In this document: positions 16,460 to 26,493 of the stretch, piece by piece
How the letters are laid out: each line of letters starts with the position of its first letter
Position numbering within the stretch: position 1 is the stretch's first letter
Source: Bacteroidetes bacterium ADurb.Bin174
Lineage (GTDB): Bacteria > Bacteroidota > Bacteroidia > Bacteroidales > Paludibacteraceae
Length of the DNA stretch: 64,000 nucleotides
Assembly (NCBI GenBank): GCA_002070265.1
Contig: MWCX01000020.1
Span: forward strand, 62,001 to 126,000
Direction of reading: 5' to 3'
Program-made: the position numbers and the translations under genes
Notes under the pieces: generated by a model
Seen by the model: only the letters and a program-made list of their open reading frames with translations
Databases searched by the model: none
Told to the model about the DNA's origin: nothing

Positions 16460-17521
16460 CTATTTGTAGGAAGTTAGTGGATGGCATTTTTTAAATGGTA
16501 AGATTTTAGTCCTCATTCTATGTTTTAAACTCATATCAAAATATCTTGATATGTTTTGAGTTTTCTCAAAAAAGTCATTATTCTTCTCATCCTTCATGTG
16601 ATAATATATTCGAATTTTATTTAACTGTTCATGTTGAAATATGCTATTAAATAAAACTCTGTCAGATATTCCACAAGAATGTCCCATAATATTTACATCA
16701 AATTTATCTTTTTCCAAGAATTCGAAAAGTGTTTGATAATTTTCTCTCATTAAATAATGAAACGACTTCATGTTGCGCGTTAATTCATTTTCATCAAAAT
16801 CCTCAATTTTAGAATACATGTCGTTTGTTTCATCACCATAACCAAAAATAATTGGATTTTCCTTATCATTTAATTGTCCATGAATATTATTGATATAATA
16901 CAGATTAGGGTCGTGTGATTTCAGATAAATGTCAATTGTTGACGTGTAATTGAAATTAAGAATGTGGGTTTTTTCTTTTGGAGAACCGCTTTTATGAGAC
17001 AATTTAATAATATTTTCTATGTGTGATTTTATTTCAGAATTACATTCATCAGGAATTGAATATATACTATTTAAATATTTGTGTAATTCTGATTTAATTA
17101 AGTCAAGGGATTTATTTAAATCAGTAACCTCGTTAAGATAGGATTGATGGAAATCGTAAAATGTAAAAATATCATTTATTCCTCCTCGAAGAATTTCTTG
17201 TAATTTTATGTAGTATAGTTTTTCAATATTAACCCAATTGTTTGTTTCGCACTGCTCTAATGTTTTTTTAAAAAAATTATCGTATTGAACATTTATACCG
17301 TATCTTTCAATAAAATCATTGTATTGGTTAATTGTATCAAAGGATTTTTCAAAATAATAACCGTCGTTATTTATAGCTATCAAATCCTTCTCCTTGTCAA
17401 TTTCACGTCTTTTTGGATTAGAAACTTCCGAACTCAATAAATCCAAAATAAAATCCTTATATGATGTTTTTAATCCATGCGCAAGGTCAAAACCGTTTCC
17501 TATTATAATTAGTTGATTCAT
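16460..17521 (-). CDS. AbiH-family abortive infection protein
   Basis: 353 residues, soluble. The N-terminus NQLIIIGNGFDLAHGLKTSY is the hallmark of AbiH proteins. Further family-typical blocks are HILNFNYTSTIDIY and NNIHGQLNDKENPIIFGYGDE. AbiH was first described on a lactococcal plasmid conferring phage abortive infection; its mechanism is not settled. The N-terminal IIIGNGFD resembles a nucleotide-binding loop, though its ligand is unknown. It is transcribed toward the ATPase/STAS pair. Low-GC codon use (many AAA, AAT, ATT) relative to the housekeeping genes to the right suggests acquisition. It lies 175 bp from tRNA-Val, a common island site. Confidence 0.9.
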   Translation of the reverse strand: MNQLIIIGNGFDLAHGLKTSYKDFILDLLSSEVSNPKRREIDKEKDLIAINNDGYYFEKSFDTINQYNDFIERYGINVQYDNFFKKTLEQCETNNWVNIEKLYYIKLQEILRGGINDIFTFYDFHQSYLNEVTDLNKSLDLIKSELHKYLNSIYSIPDECNSEIKSHIENIIKLSHKSGSPKEKTHILNFNYTSTIDIYLKSHDPNLYYINNIHGQLNDKENPIIFGYGDETNDMYSKIEDFDENELTRNMKSFHYLMRENYQTLFEFLEKDKFDVNIMGHSCGISDRVLFNSIFQHEQLNKIRIYYHMKDEKNNDFFEKTQNISRYFDMSLKHRMRTKILPFKKCHPLTSYK

Positions 17522-17633
17522 TTTGTCTAGTTGTTTATAAAATCAATTTTATACTTTCGCTTAATTCGCATATTTCAAAGATTTTTTTACTCTTAATAAT
17601 AGTGTTAAATAAGGGTATTTTAAAGCACAAAAA

Positions 17634-17665
17634 AAGCGAGGGTACAAAATTGCACCAACTCGCTT
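17634..17665 (-). terminator. Terminator of tRNA-Val
   Basis: AAGCGAG (17634-17640) pairs with CTCGCTT (17659-17665), extended by GGT/ACC. An A-run on the left (17629-17635) gives a U-tract on the minus strand. Confidence 0.8.
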
Positions 17666-17695
17666 GATTGTTTATGTTCAGTCTTTTCTCTTTGT

Positions 17696-17769
17696 GGGCG
17701 TTGACGGATTCGAACCGCCGACCCTCTGCTTGTAAGGCAGATGCTCTGAACCAGCTGAGCTAAACGCCC
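17696..17769 (-). tRNA. tRNA-Val (anticodon TAC)
   Basis: The reverse strand folds as a complete cloverleaf: acceptor GGGCGTT/AACGCCC, D-arm GCTCAGCTGGTTCAGAGC, anticodon stem TCTGC/GCAGA with loop CTTACAA (anticodon TAC), and T-arm GGCGG-TTCGAAT-CCGTC. The CCA end is not encoded. Its 3' part is echoed at 684-711. Confidence 0.95.
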
Positions 17770-17773
17770 GTTT

Positions 17774-17823
17774 GGGACTGTCTCAAAAGTAACGCAGCAG
17801 TTGGGCACTTCTAAGACACCGCC
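17774..17823. repeat. Family A palindromic repeat, short form (A1)
   Basis: A 50-bp unit starts gggactgtctcaaaagt and ends acttctaagacaccgcc. The two ends are imperfect inverted repeats and the centre contains aacgcagcagttgggc. It lies 4 bp beyond the 5' end of tRNA-Val. Confidence 0.75.
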
Positions 17824-17915
17824 TTTGCTTTTCTTCAAAAGCGTTGCAAAGATAGTATTAATTTTTATTCTGCAAAAATACATGTAGTAATTTTTCATAA
17901 ACTTATTCTTAATAT

Positions 17916-17946
17916 TTTGCTAAACAGATAGAAATTAGTAAATTTG
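17916..17946 (+). promoter_or_regulatory. gap promoter
   Basis: TTTG (17916-17919), 19 nt, TAAATTTG (17939-17946) matches the Bacteroidota sigma-ABfr consensus exactly and lies 41 bp before the start codon. Confidence 0.85.
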
Positions 17947-17984
17947 CAACCGATTTTACAAGTATAAATTTAAAAACATAGTAA

Positions 17985-18992
<1,008 letters not shown>

Positions 18993-19015
18993 GTTGAGTG
19001 ATTCACATAATTAAT

Positions 19016-19047
19016 CCCCGATGGTGTAAATGCTGTCGGGGTTTTTT
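19016..19047 (+). terminator. gap terminator
   Basis: CCCCGA (19016-19021) pairs with TCGGGG (19036-19041), followed by six T. It lies 24 bp after the gap stop codon. Confidence 0.85.
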
Positions 19048-19113
19048 ATATTGAACTATGGACCTTATCTTTACAGGACGAATTGATTGAAATAATCTTG
19101 TAAATTAATAAAT

Positions 19114-21597
19114 ATGCAGGTCAAACATATTTATCTTTCAGAATTAAAATCCGGCGATGAAGCCATCATAATCAAGGTGCTCGGACGCGGTGCATTCCGC
19201 AAACGCATCACGGAGATGGGTTTTATCAAGGGAAAGAAAGTTAAGGTGATTAAAAACGCACCGCTGCTCGACCCCATTGAATATGAAATCATGGGCTATA
19301 AGATATCCTTGCGTCGCAGTGAAGCCGAATTGGTCGAAGTAGTCACCACAGATATGATTGATCAAGTTTCGCCCTGTGAATTTATGGGTACGATAGATGA
19401 TGCGAAACTGAAAAAATCTGCGATTGAAAAAGGCAAAATTATCAATGTTGCCTTGGTCGGAAATCCAAATAGCGGTAAAACAACCTTGTTTAATTTTGCT
19501 TCCGGATCTCATGAAAGAGTGGGAAATTACGGCGGTGTTACAATTGATGCTAAAGAAGCAAAATTCCATCAGTCAGGATATTGCTTTAACATAGTGGATC
19601 TGCCCGGAACTTATTCTATCACTGAATATTCGCCCGAGGAACTGTATGTTCGCACCCATATTTTGGAAAAAATGCCGGACATAGTCATCAATGTGGTGGA
19701 TGCATCAAATCTGGAACGAAACCTATACCTGACTACCCAACTTATCGACATGAACATCAAGGTAGTGATTGCTTTGAATATGTACGATGAACTAAAGAGA
19801 AAAGGTGTCGAGTTTGATTATCAAAGACTTGGAAAAATGATGGGTATTCCTATTGTTCCCACCGTAGCTTCCAAAGGAAAAGGAATTTCCAAATTATTTG
19901 CAAAGTTAATTGATGTCTATGAAGACCGGGATCCCATTGCAAGGCATGTACACATCAATTATGGAAAGCTCATCGAAAGAAGTCTGAAAGAAATTCAAGA
20001 TCTGATTTGGAAAAATCCATCACTTACCGATAGGGTCTCTTCTCGTTTTATTGCGGTTAAATTGCTTGAGCAGGACAAATCCATTTACAAATTATTTAAA
20101 AAAGTCCCCAATTACAACGAGATTGTTGAAGCAACAGAAAAAAATATTCTTTTTCTCGAAAATGAGTATGGTGAAAACTCGGAAACTATTTTGACGGATG
20201 CAAAATATGGGTTTATTGCAGGTGCACTCAGGGAAACTTACAAAGAACCTAAAAGAACACAGCGTGTCATTCGCGAAATTGATGATTTGCTGACCCATAA
20301 ATTCTGGGGATTACCTATCTTCTTTTTCTTCCTGTGGATCATGTTTCAGGCTACTTTTTCATTGGGGAAATATCCCATGGAATGGATAGAATCGGCTGTA
20401 GGGTGGTTTGGGAATTTTGTTGCCGGTATTTTGCCAGAGGGATCTCTGAAAGATTTGTTGGTTGAGGGTGTCATAGGTGGTGTAGGATCTGTAATTGTAT
20501 TCTTCCCCAATATTTTGATTTTATTCTTTTTTATCTCATTGATGGAGGATACCGGATACATGGCGCGGGCATCTTTCATGATGGATAAACTGATGCAGAA
20601 AATCGGACTTCACGGCAAAGCCTTTATACCGCTGATCATGGGCTTTGGATGCAACGTGCCGGCAATTATGGCTACGCGCACCCTCGAAAATCGCAAGGAT
20701 AGAATCCTGACCATGATTATAACGCCTTTTATGTCTTGTAGTGCCAGACTGCCGGTTTATGTGTTGCTGATTGCCGCTGTGTTCCCCAAACACCAGGGCA
20801 TTTTGCTTTTTGGCATCTATCTGACAGGTATTGTGATTGCCATCCTGACGGCACTACTTATGAAGAATATAGTTTTTTCCAGGAAAAGAGTTCCCTTTGT
20901 GATGGAATTACCGCCGTATCGTATTCCTACACTGAGAAACACCCTGCTTCACATGTGGCACAAGGGACAGCAGTATCTGAAAAAAATGGGAAGTGTAATA
21001 TTGATTGCTTCCGTTATAATTTGGGCTTTGGGTTATTTTCCACGTCATGTTGAACTTTCTGCAGATTATGCAGCAAAAATACAAGCCGTTGAGGATCAAG
21101 ATGAAATAGAAGAACACGAAAAAGAAGTACTGATCAAGGAATTGGAGCATGCCCGTGATTCCGAACAACAAGAAAAGTCATACATTGGCATGATGGGACA
21201 TGCCATTGAACCCGTTATTCGTCCTTTGGGATTTGATTGGAAGATGGGTGTCAGCCTAATGACCGGGTTGGCAGCTAAAGAGATAGTTATCAGCACTATG
21301 GGTGTTTTGTATCAATCCGGTTCGGAGGATGATGCAGGAGCGCAAGAAACTTTAAAGCAAAAGATTAGAGAACAAAAACACAGTTCCGGAGAGTTGGAAG
21401 GACAACCAGTTTTCACACCCCTTGTGAGCATTGGTTTTATGTTGTTTATATTGATATATTTTCCCTGCGTTGCAGTTATTGCGGCTATCAGAAAAGAGGC
21501 AAATTGGGGCTGGGCAATATTTACGATGCTCTATACAACCGGCCTGGCCTGGTTGATTTCGTTTTTGGTTTATCAGATAGGCAACATGATTTGTTAA
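19114..21597 (+). CDS. feoB: Ferrous iron transport protein, fused FeoA-FeoB
   Basis: 827 residues. It imports Fe2+ across the inner membrane. Residues about 1-75 are a FeoA (SH3-like) domain (LSELKSGDEAIIIKVLG, MGFIKGKKVKV). The FeoB GTPase follows with G1 GNPNSGKT (116-123), DLPGTYS (G3) and NMYDE (G4 region). The C-terminal half has the Gate and core membrane segments, including GFGCNVPAIMATR and FMSCSARLPVY, the conserved Cys-containing motifs. FeoA-FeoB fusions are common in Bacteroidota. A charged insertion (about 655-695, EEHEKEVLIKELEHARDSEQ) lies between membrane segments, as in related proteins. No Fur box was identified. Confidence 0.97.
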   Translation: MQVKHIYLSELKSGDEAIIIKVLGRGAFRKRITEMGFIKGKKVKVIKNAPLLDPIEYEIMGYKISLRRSEAELVEVVTTDMIDQVSPCEFMGTIDDAKLKKSAIEKGKIINVALVGNPNSGKTTLFNFASGSHERVGNYGGVTIDAKEAKFHQSGYCFNIVDLPGTYSITEYSPEELYVRTHILEKMPDIVINVVDASNLERNLYLTTQLIDMNIKVVIALNMYDELKRKGVEFDYQRLGKMMGIPIVPTVASKGKGISKLFAKLIDVYEDRDPIARHVHINYGKLIERSLKEIQDLIWKNPSLTDRVSSRFIAVKLLEQDKSIYKLFKKVPNYNEIVEATEKNILFLENEYGENSETILTDAKYGFIAGALRETYKEPKRTQRVIREIDDLLTHKFWGLPIFFFFLWIMFQATFSLGKYPMEWIESAVGWFGNFVAGILPEGSLKDLLVEGVIGGVGSVIVFFPNILILFFFISLMEDTGYMARASFMMDKLMQKIGLHGKAFIPLIMGFGCNVPAIMATRTLENRKDRILTMIITPFMSCSARLPVYVLLIAAVFPKHQGILLFGIYLTGIVIAILTALLMKNIVFSRKRVPFVMELPPYRIPTLRNTLLHMWHKGQQYLKKMGSVILIASVIIWALGYFPRHVELSADYAAKIQAVEDQDEIEEHEKEVLIKELEHARDSEQQEKSYIGMMGHAIEPVIRPLGFDWKMGVSLMTGLAAKEIVISTMGVLYQSGSEDDAGAQETLKQKIREQKHSSGELEGQPVFTPLVSIGFMLFILIYFPCVAVIAAIRKEANWGWAIFTMLYTTGLAWLISFLVYQIGNMIC

Positions 21598-21659
21598 AAA
21601 ATAATTACTTTTGTGTGTCGAAATTTTATTGATTCTTAATTTATATAAAAATAGTTACC

Positions 21660-23087
21660 ATGATATCATTTACCATTGCTGTAATAGTTTTAATCGTAGG
21701 CTATGTTGTTTACGGAAAAGTTGCGGAACGTGTGTTTGGGATTGAACCGGACCGACCTACTCCCGCTATATCTAATCCCGACGGAGTTGATTATGTTCCC
21801 TTGCCCTGGTGGAAAGCCTTTTTAATTCAATTTTTAAATATAGCCGGATTGGGACCCATTTTCGGAGCCATTATGGGCATTATGTACGGTTCATCGGCTT
21901 TTTTATGGATTGTGTTTGGAACCATCTTTGGCGGAGCCGTTCACGATTATATGTCGGGCATGATGTCAGTGCGAGCTAATGGAGCTTCTCTACCCGAATT
22001 AGTGGGTAAAGAGTTGGGTAATTCAGTAAAAGTGTTCATGAATATTTTCTCTATAGGACTGATGGTGCTTGTTGGTGCTGTGTTTATTTCCGGACCTGCC
22101 GAATTACTTAACAACATGACCACAGGTGCTATTGGTGTTACCTGGTGGATTGTGATTATTTTTACCTATTATATTCTTGCTACTTTATTGCCGATAGATA
22201 AAATAATAGGAAAGATTTATCCTGTATTCGGACTTGCACTATTGATTATGGTAGTCGGCATCTTAATCGCCTTGTATGTCAATAATGCTGCGGTGCCGGA
22301 GTTTTCTGCCGGATTTGCCAATCAGCATCCGCAACAGCTACCTATATTTCCAATGATGTTTATATCAATTGCCTGTGGAGCTGTCTCAGGATTTCATGCA
22401 ACACAATCACCTTTAATGGCGAGATGCATTCAAAATGAAAAATACGGACGAAGGGTTTTTTACGGATCTATGGTAGTGGAAGGGATTGTAGCTTTGGTGT
22501 GGGCGGCTGCAGCTGCAAGTTTTTTTGGATCTATTGAAGGATTGCAAGAATATGTTGGCGGACTTGCCCCAACAGCCAACAAACCGGCAGTGGTAGTGGA
22601 TGTCATTGCTAAAACTTGGTTAGGACCTGTAGGTGGGTTTTTAGCTTTGTTGGGTGTTGTGGCAGCCCCTTTATCTACAGGAGATACTGCTTTAAGATCA
22701 GCCAGATTGATGACTGCCGAGTTTCTAAAAATGAATCAGAAGCCAATTAAAAATCGTTTGTGGGTAGCCGTGCCTATTTTTATCATTACATTTATCTTGT
22801 TGCAAATTAATTTTGATGTAATATGGAGATATTTTGCCTGGTGGAATCAAACTTTATCGGTTTTCACGTTATGGGCAATTACGGTATATTTATCCAAACG
22901 CAATAAATTCTATGGTATCTCGCTAATTCCGGCTCTTTTTATGACGTGTGTCACAGTGTCTTATATCTTCCTGGCACCGGAAGGCTTTAGCTTGTCACCT
23001 GTCATAGCATATAGTGTAGGAATAGGAACAACCCTCGGTGCCATTATATTGTTTTATGTTAGGAACCCCAAATTAAAAACAGAGTAA
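21660..23087 (+). CDS. cstA: CstA-family carbon starvation / peptide-pyruvate transporter
   Basis: 475 residues, a polytopic inner-membrane protein of the short CstA type (E. coli CstA is about 700). Family signatures are seen: HDYMSGMMSVR near the N-terminal third, IAGLGPIFGAIMG, and GAVSGFHATQSPLMARC. CstA-type proteins take up peptides or pyruvate and are induced by carbon limitation in enterobacteria; the substrate here is not known. It lies 62 bp after feoB but has no obvious shared role, and no catabolite site could be identified. Confidence 0.93.
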   Translation: MISFTIAVIVLIVGYVVYGKVAERVFGIEPDRPTPAISNPDGVDYVPLPWWKAFLIQFLNIAGLGPIFGAIMGIMYGSSAFLWIVFGTIFGGAVHDYMSGMMSVRANGASLPELVGKELGNSVKVFMNIFSIGLMVLVGAVFISGPAELLNNMTTGAIGVTWWIVIIFTYYILATLLPIDKIIGKIYPVFGLALLIMVVGILIALYVNNAAVPEFSAGFANQHPQQLPIFPMMFISIACGAVSGFHATQSPLMARCIQNEKYGRRVFYGSMVVEGIVALVWAAAAASFFGSIEGLQEYVGGLAPTANKPAVVVDVIAKTWLGPVGGFLALLGVVAAPLSTGDTALRSARLMTAEFLKMNQKPIKNRLWVAVPIFIITFILLQINFDVIWRYFAWWNQTLSVFTLWAITVYLSKRNKFYGISLIPALFMTCVTVSYIFLAPEGFSLSPVIAYSVGIGTTLGAIILFYVRNPKLKTE

Positions 23088-23206
23088 ATTGTTGATTGTC
23101 AACGATATGTTTGTTTTTGAGCGTGTTTGAGAATTGTAAAATGCTAATTATTCAAAAATAAACCTTTATTTTTACAGTTTTATTTGTAACACTTAATATA
23201 TTGAAA

Positions 23207-24334
23207 ATGTCAGTTGTTATTAAAGAGGTAAAGAGTAAAAGAGATCTAAAGAAATTTGTTTGGTTTGGGATTAACATGTACAAAGACAATCCGTATGCAG
23301 CGCCTCCACTGGCGATGGACGATTTGCTGAATTTGTCAAAAGGTAAAAATCCCGCCTTGGATTTTTGTGATACAGCTTATTTCTTAGCCTATAAAGAGGG
23401 TAAAATTGTTGGACGAATCGCAGGAATTATCCAACCTGTTGCGAATGAAACGTGGGATCAAAAGCATGCGCGTTTCGGATGGATTGATTTCGTGGATGAC
23501 CCCGAAGTGTCAAACGCCCTTTTCGATGCAGTTGAGCGTTGGGCTAAATCAAAAGGAATGACCCATATTCATGGTCCTCTTGGTTTTACCGATTTCGACA
23601 ATGAAGGTGCTTTGATAGAAGGATATGACAGGCCGGGTACATTGGCTACCATCTATAATTATCCGTATTATATTGAACATTACGAAAGATTGGGATTTGA
23701 GAAAGAGGCGGATTGGGTTGAATATCTGATCACGGTACCGGATGTGTTCCCTGAAAAATTTATAAGAATGGCAGAGATTGTTAAACGGAAATTCAATCTT
23801 CATCCGGTTCAATTGGTTTCTAAAAAAGATACGGTTGAACGGTACGGACAAAAAATCTTTGACTTACTCAATGAGGCTTACAAAGATTTGTTCGGCTTTG
23901 CTAAATTAACAGATGAACAGATACAGTTTTACATCAAGTTGTATTTCAGTTTTTTCCGTTTAGATACCGTTGTCTTGGTAGAAAATGATGAAGGTGATTT
24001 AATTGCTCTGGGGATAGCCATGCCGAGTTTTACCAAGGCTTTGCAAAAAGTAAAAGGTAAATTGTTCCCTTTCGGATGGTATCATATGTTGAAAGCCATC
24101 AAGAAAAATGACTTATTGGATTTGTACCTGATAGCTGTACATCCTGATTATCAGAACAAAGGAGTTAATGCTATTTTGTTTGCTGAAATGATGCCGGTAG
24201 CAGCGAAAAACGGATATGTTTATGCTGAAAGTAATCCTGAATTAGAAACGAATACTAAGATTACAGCACACTGGGATTATTTCGAACATGAAATTCACAA
24301 AAAAAGAAGGGTATATATAAAAGCGATTAAATAA
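23207..24334 (+). CDS. GNAT-like acyltransferase family protein
   Basis: 375 residues from ATG 23207; a TTG at 23201 in the same frame is less likely. A cytosolic protein with an N-acetyltransferase-like layout: an N-terminal half with YFLAYKEGKIVGRIAGI and WIDFVDD, and a second half ending LYLIAVHPDYQNKGVNAILF, which resembles the acetyl-CoA binding loop of GNAT enzymes (the Q/RxxGxG/A motif is partly kept as QNKGVN). Homologues in Bacteroidota are annotated only as N-acetyltransferase-like. The substrate is unknown. It is followed after 10 bp by nadB and probably shares its transcript. Confidence 0.65.
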   Translation: MSVVIKEVKSKRDLKKFVWFGINMYKDNPYAAPPLAMDDLLNLSKGKNPALDFCDTAYFLAYKEGKIVGRIAGIIQPVANETWDQKHARFGWIDFVDDPEVSNALFDAVERWAKSKGMTHIHGPLGFTDFDNEGALIEGYDRPGTLATIYNYPYYIEHYERLGFEKEADWVEYLITVPDVFPEKFIRMAEIVKRKFNLHPVQLVSKKDTVERYGQKIFDLLNEAYKDLFGFAKLTDEQIQFYIKLYFSFFRLDTVVLVENDEGDLIALGIAMPSFTKALQKVKGKLFPFGWYHMLKAIKKNDLLDLYLIAVHPDYQNKGVNAILFAEMMPVAAKNGYVYAESNPELETNTKITAHWDYFEHEIHKKRRVYIKAIK

Positions 24335-24344
24335 ATTATTAAAA

Positions 24345-25937
24345 TTGACACGTCAGTTTGATTTTTTGGTCATCGGAAGCGGTATAGCTGGAATCAGTTT
24401 TGCTCTTAAAGCATCCCGCCACGGCACTGTTGCATTGCTTAGCAAGTCTTCTTTGGATGATACGAATACGTCTTATGCACAGGGTGGTATCGCTGCGGTA
24501 ACTTACAGTCCCGATAGTTTTGAAAAACATATAGCTGATACCATAGTGGCAGGTGACGGACATTGTGATGTGGCAGTCGTTGAAAAAGTAATCACGGAAG
24601 CTCCGCAGCAAATTGAGGAGTTGCTTAACTGGGGCATTGATTTCGATCGTGATGGAGATGGTAAATTTGATTTGCACAGAGAGGGAGGGCACAGCGAACA
24701 CCGGATTCTGCATCATAAAGACAATACAGGTTATGAAATTCAAGAGGCTTTAATACGTAAACTCAGAACTATTCCCAATATAGAGATCTTTGAAAATACA
24801 TTTGCGATTGAAATCATCACCCAACACCATATGGGAGAAGTGGTTACCATGCATACACCGAATATCGAATGTTACGGAGCATATGTTTTAGACCAACGCA
24901 CCAACCATATTCATACGTATTTATCAAAGGTGACTTTACTTGCCACCGGCGGTATTGGCGGTGTATATGCCACCACCACTAATCCTGATGTTGCCACCGG
25001 AGACGGCATAGCCATGGTGCACAGGGCGCGCGGCGTGATTAAAGATATGGAGTTTGTGCAGTTTCATCCCACCGCTTTTTATAATCCGGGCGAACGTCCC
25101 ACGTTTTTGATTACAGAAGCCATTCGCGGATATGGAGCTATTTTGCGTGGACAAGACGGACGTGAATTTATGCAGAAATATGACGACAGAGGCTCTTTAG
25201 CCCCGCGTGATATTGTTGCCCGGGCTATAGACAATGAAATGAAAATCAAGGGACATGATTTTGTTTATTTGGATGTGACGCATAAAGATGCTGAGGAAAC
25301 AAAAGATCATTTTCCCAATATTTACAAGAAGTGTTTAGAACACGGTATTGATATCACGAAAGATTTCATTCCGGTATCACCCACCCAACATTATGTTTGC
25401 GGTGGAATAGTAGTCGATATGAATGCACGCACCTCCATCAACAGATTGTATGCTGCCGGTGAATGTTCGTGTACCGGTTTGCATGGAGCAAATCGCTTGG
25501 CATCCAATTCATTGATAGAGGCTATAGTATATGCCGATGTTGCAGCAAAAGATGCAGCCAAACACATTCGGGATTATAGTTGGAATACGCAGATACCTGC
25601 CTGGGATGATGAAGGAACGAAGCTTCCGGAAGAAATGGTGTTGATTACGCAAAGTTTTAGGGAAGTTGAGCAAATCATGAGTTCCTATGTGGGTATTGTG
25701 CGTTCTAATCTTCGTCTGCAAAGGGCTATGAGAAGGTTGGAGATTTTATTTAAGGAAACGGAAGATTTGTTTGACAGATCGGTAGTTTCGCGTGAGTTGT
25801 GTGAATTGCGTAATGTAATCAGTGTTGCTTATCTGATTATTAAGCATGCTTTGAGGAGAAAAGAAAGCCGTGGACTGCATTATACGGTTGATTATCCTAA
25901 AAGAGCCAATGGCAGTGAAAGCAATTTGTCAGTATGA
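24345..25937 (+). CDS. nadB: L-aspartate oxidase
   Basis: 530 residues. It oxidises L-aspartate to iminoaspartate, the first step of de novo NAD synthesis, using FAD. The N-terminal dinucleotide fold FLVIGSGIAGIS is followed by SSLDDTNTSYAQGGIAA, typical of the fumarate reductase/aspartate oxidase family. Further blocks are REGGHSEHRILHHKD, EFVQFHPTAFY, and GECSCTGLHGANRLASNSL near the C-terminal third. The helical C-terminal domain is complete. The start is TTG at 24345, only 10 bp after the previous stop; there is no in-frame ATG before the FAD motif. nadA and nadC are not in the window. The next gene overlaps its stop by 4 bp. Confidence 0.96.
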   Translation: MTRQFDFLVIGSGIAGISFALKASRHGTVALLSKSSLDDTNTSYAQGGIAAVTYSPDSFEKHIADTIVAGDGHCDVAVVEKVITEAPQQIEELLNWGIDFDRDGDGKFDLHREGGHSEHRILHHKDNTGYEIQEALIRKLRTIPNIEIFENTFAIEIITQHHMGEVVTMHTPNIECYGAYVLDQRTNHIHTYLSKVTLLATGGIGGVYATTTNPDVATGDGIAMVHRARGVIKDMEFVQFHPTAFYNPGERPTFLITEAIRGYGAILRGQDGREFMQKYDDRGSLAPRDIVARAIDNEMKIKGHDFVYLDVTHKDAEETKDHFPNIYKKCLEHGIDITKDFIPVSPTQHYVCGGIVVDMNARTSINRLYAAGECSCTGLHGANRLASNSLIEAIVYADVAAKDAAKHIRDYSWNTQIPAWDDEGTKLPEEMVLITQSFREVEQIMSSYVGIVRSNLRLQRAMRRLEILFKETEDLFDRSVVSRELCELRNVISVAYLIIKHALRRKESRGLHYTVDYPKRANGSESNLSV

Positions 25938-26335
25938 AGCAAATATACAATATGTATAGAATATATTATATATCAATCTTGTTGGGAGCCTTGTTTCTTT
26001 TTTCTGTTGAGATGTCAGCTCAACAAGAACTTAACAGACCGTCAGTTGTAAAAATTGAGGGTGAGAGTTTATTGCCCGAAAATACTTCTAAAAAAGACAT
26101 AACAGCCAATCAGCAGGTCATCCAGGCAGATGGATTCAGTTACTATACAACTGCTGCCGGTATCTATATTTATTTTCCTAAGCCCAATAATTATGTCCGG
26201 TTGTTTGCTTTAACCGGTCAAGTGATTTGGAGTGGAGAATTGGTCTCCGGTCGCTTTTTTATCCCGACAGGGGAGGGAATTTACTTTTTGCGGGTCAATA
26301 ATAAAAGTTATAAGATTAGTTGTAAAAAGACTTAA
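25934..26335 (+). CDS. Small secreted protein resembling a T9SS sorting domain
   Basis: 133 residues. The leader (about 8-30, ending VEMSAQ) is a signal peptide. The mature part is a short linker followed by a beta-rich end, YVRLFALTGQVIWSGELVSG then FFIPTGEGIYFLRVN and KSYKISCKKT. This resembles the C-terminal sorting domain of type IX secretion cargo (strand, GxxV turn, GIYxVKV, Lys-rich end), but without a large cargo domain. The ATG overlaps the nadB stop (ATGA), so translation may be coupled, although there is no functional link. It could be a truncated cargo or a free-standing adapter-like protein; function unknown. Confidence 0.6.
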   Translation: MKQIYNMYRIYYISILLGALFLFSVEMSAQQELNRPSVVKIEGESLLPENTSKKDITANQQVIQADGFSYYTTAAGIYIYFPKPNNYVRLFALTGQVIWSGELVSGRFFIPTGEGIYFLRVNNKSYKISCKKT

Positions 26336-26343
26336 CTGAACTC

Positions 26344-26458
26344 GGCGGTATCCATAAGCGCCCAACTGCTGCGTTGTTTTCGATGTTTCGGGGTCGCGAG
26401 TTCCGTGTTCCGTGGTGTGTGGTCGCAAGGTAGTTGAATATTTGTTTTGAGACAGCCC
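26344..26458. repeat. Family A palindromic repeat with G-rich core (A2)
   Basis: It starts ggcggtatccataagcgccc (an altered family A end) and ends attttgttttgagacagccc-like at 26440-26458. The core holds the G/T-rich ttccgtgttccgtggt sequence (family C), which recurs elsewhere in the window. It fills the gap between two co-directional genes. Confidence 0.7.
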
Positions 26459-26493
26459 GAAACCTGAACATATAATTTTTTTGTTTGTTTACT

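Noticed and set aside
17774-17823. Repeat A1 considered as the tRNA-Val promoter
   Set aside because: It lacks TTTG/TAnnTTTG spacing on the minus strand and matches intergenic copies not linked to tRNA genes.
19144-19569. 141-codon minus-strand ORF inside feoB
   Set aside because: Antisense to the FeoA and G-domain coding region; no start context or similarity.
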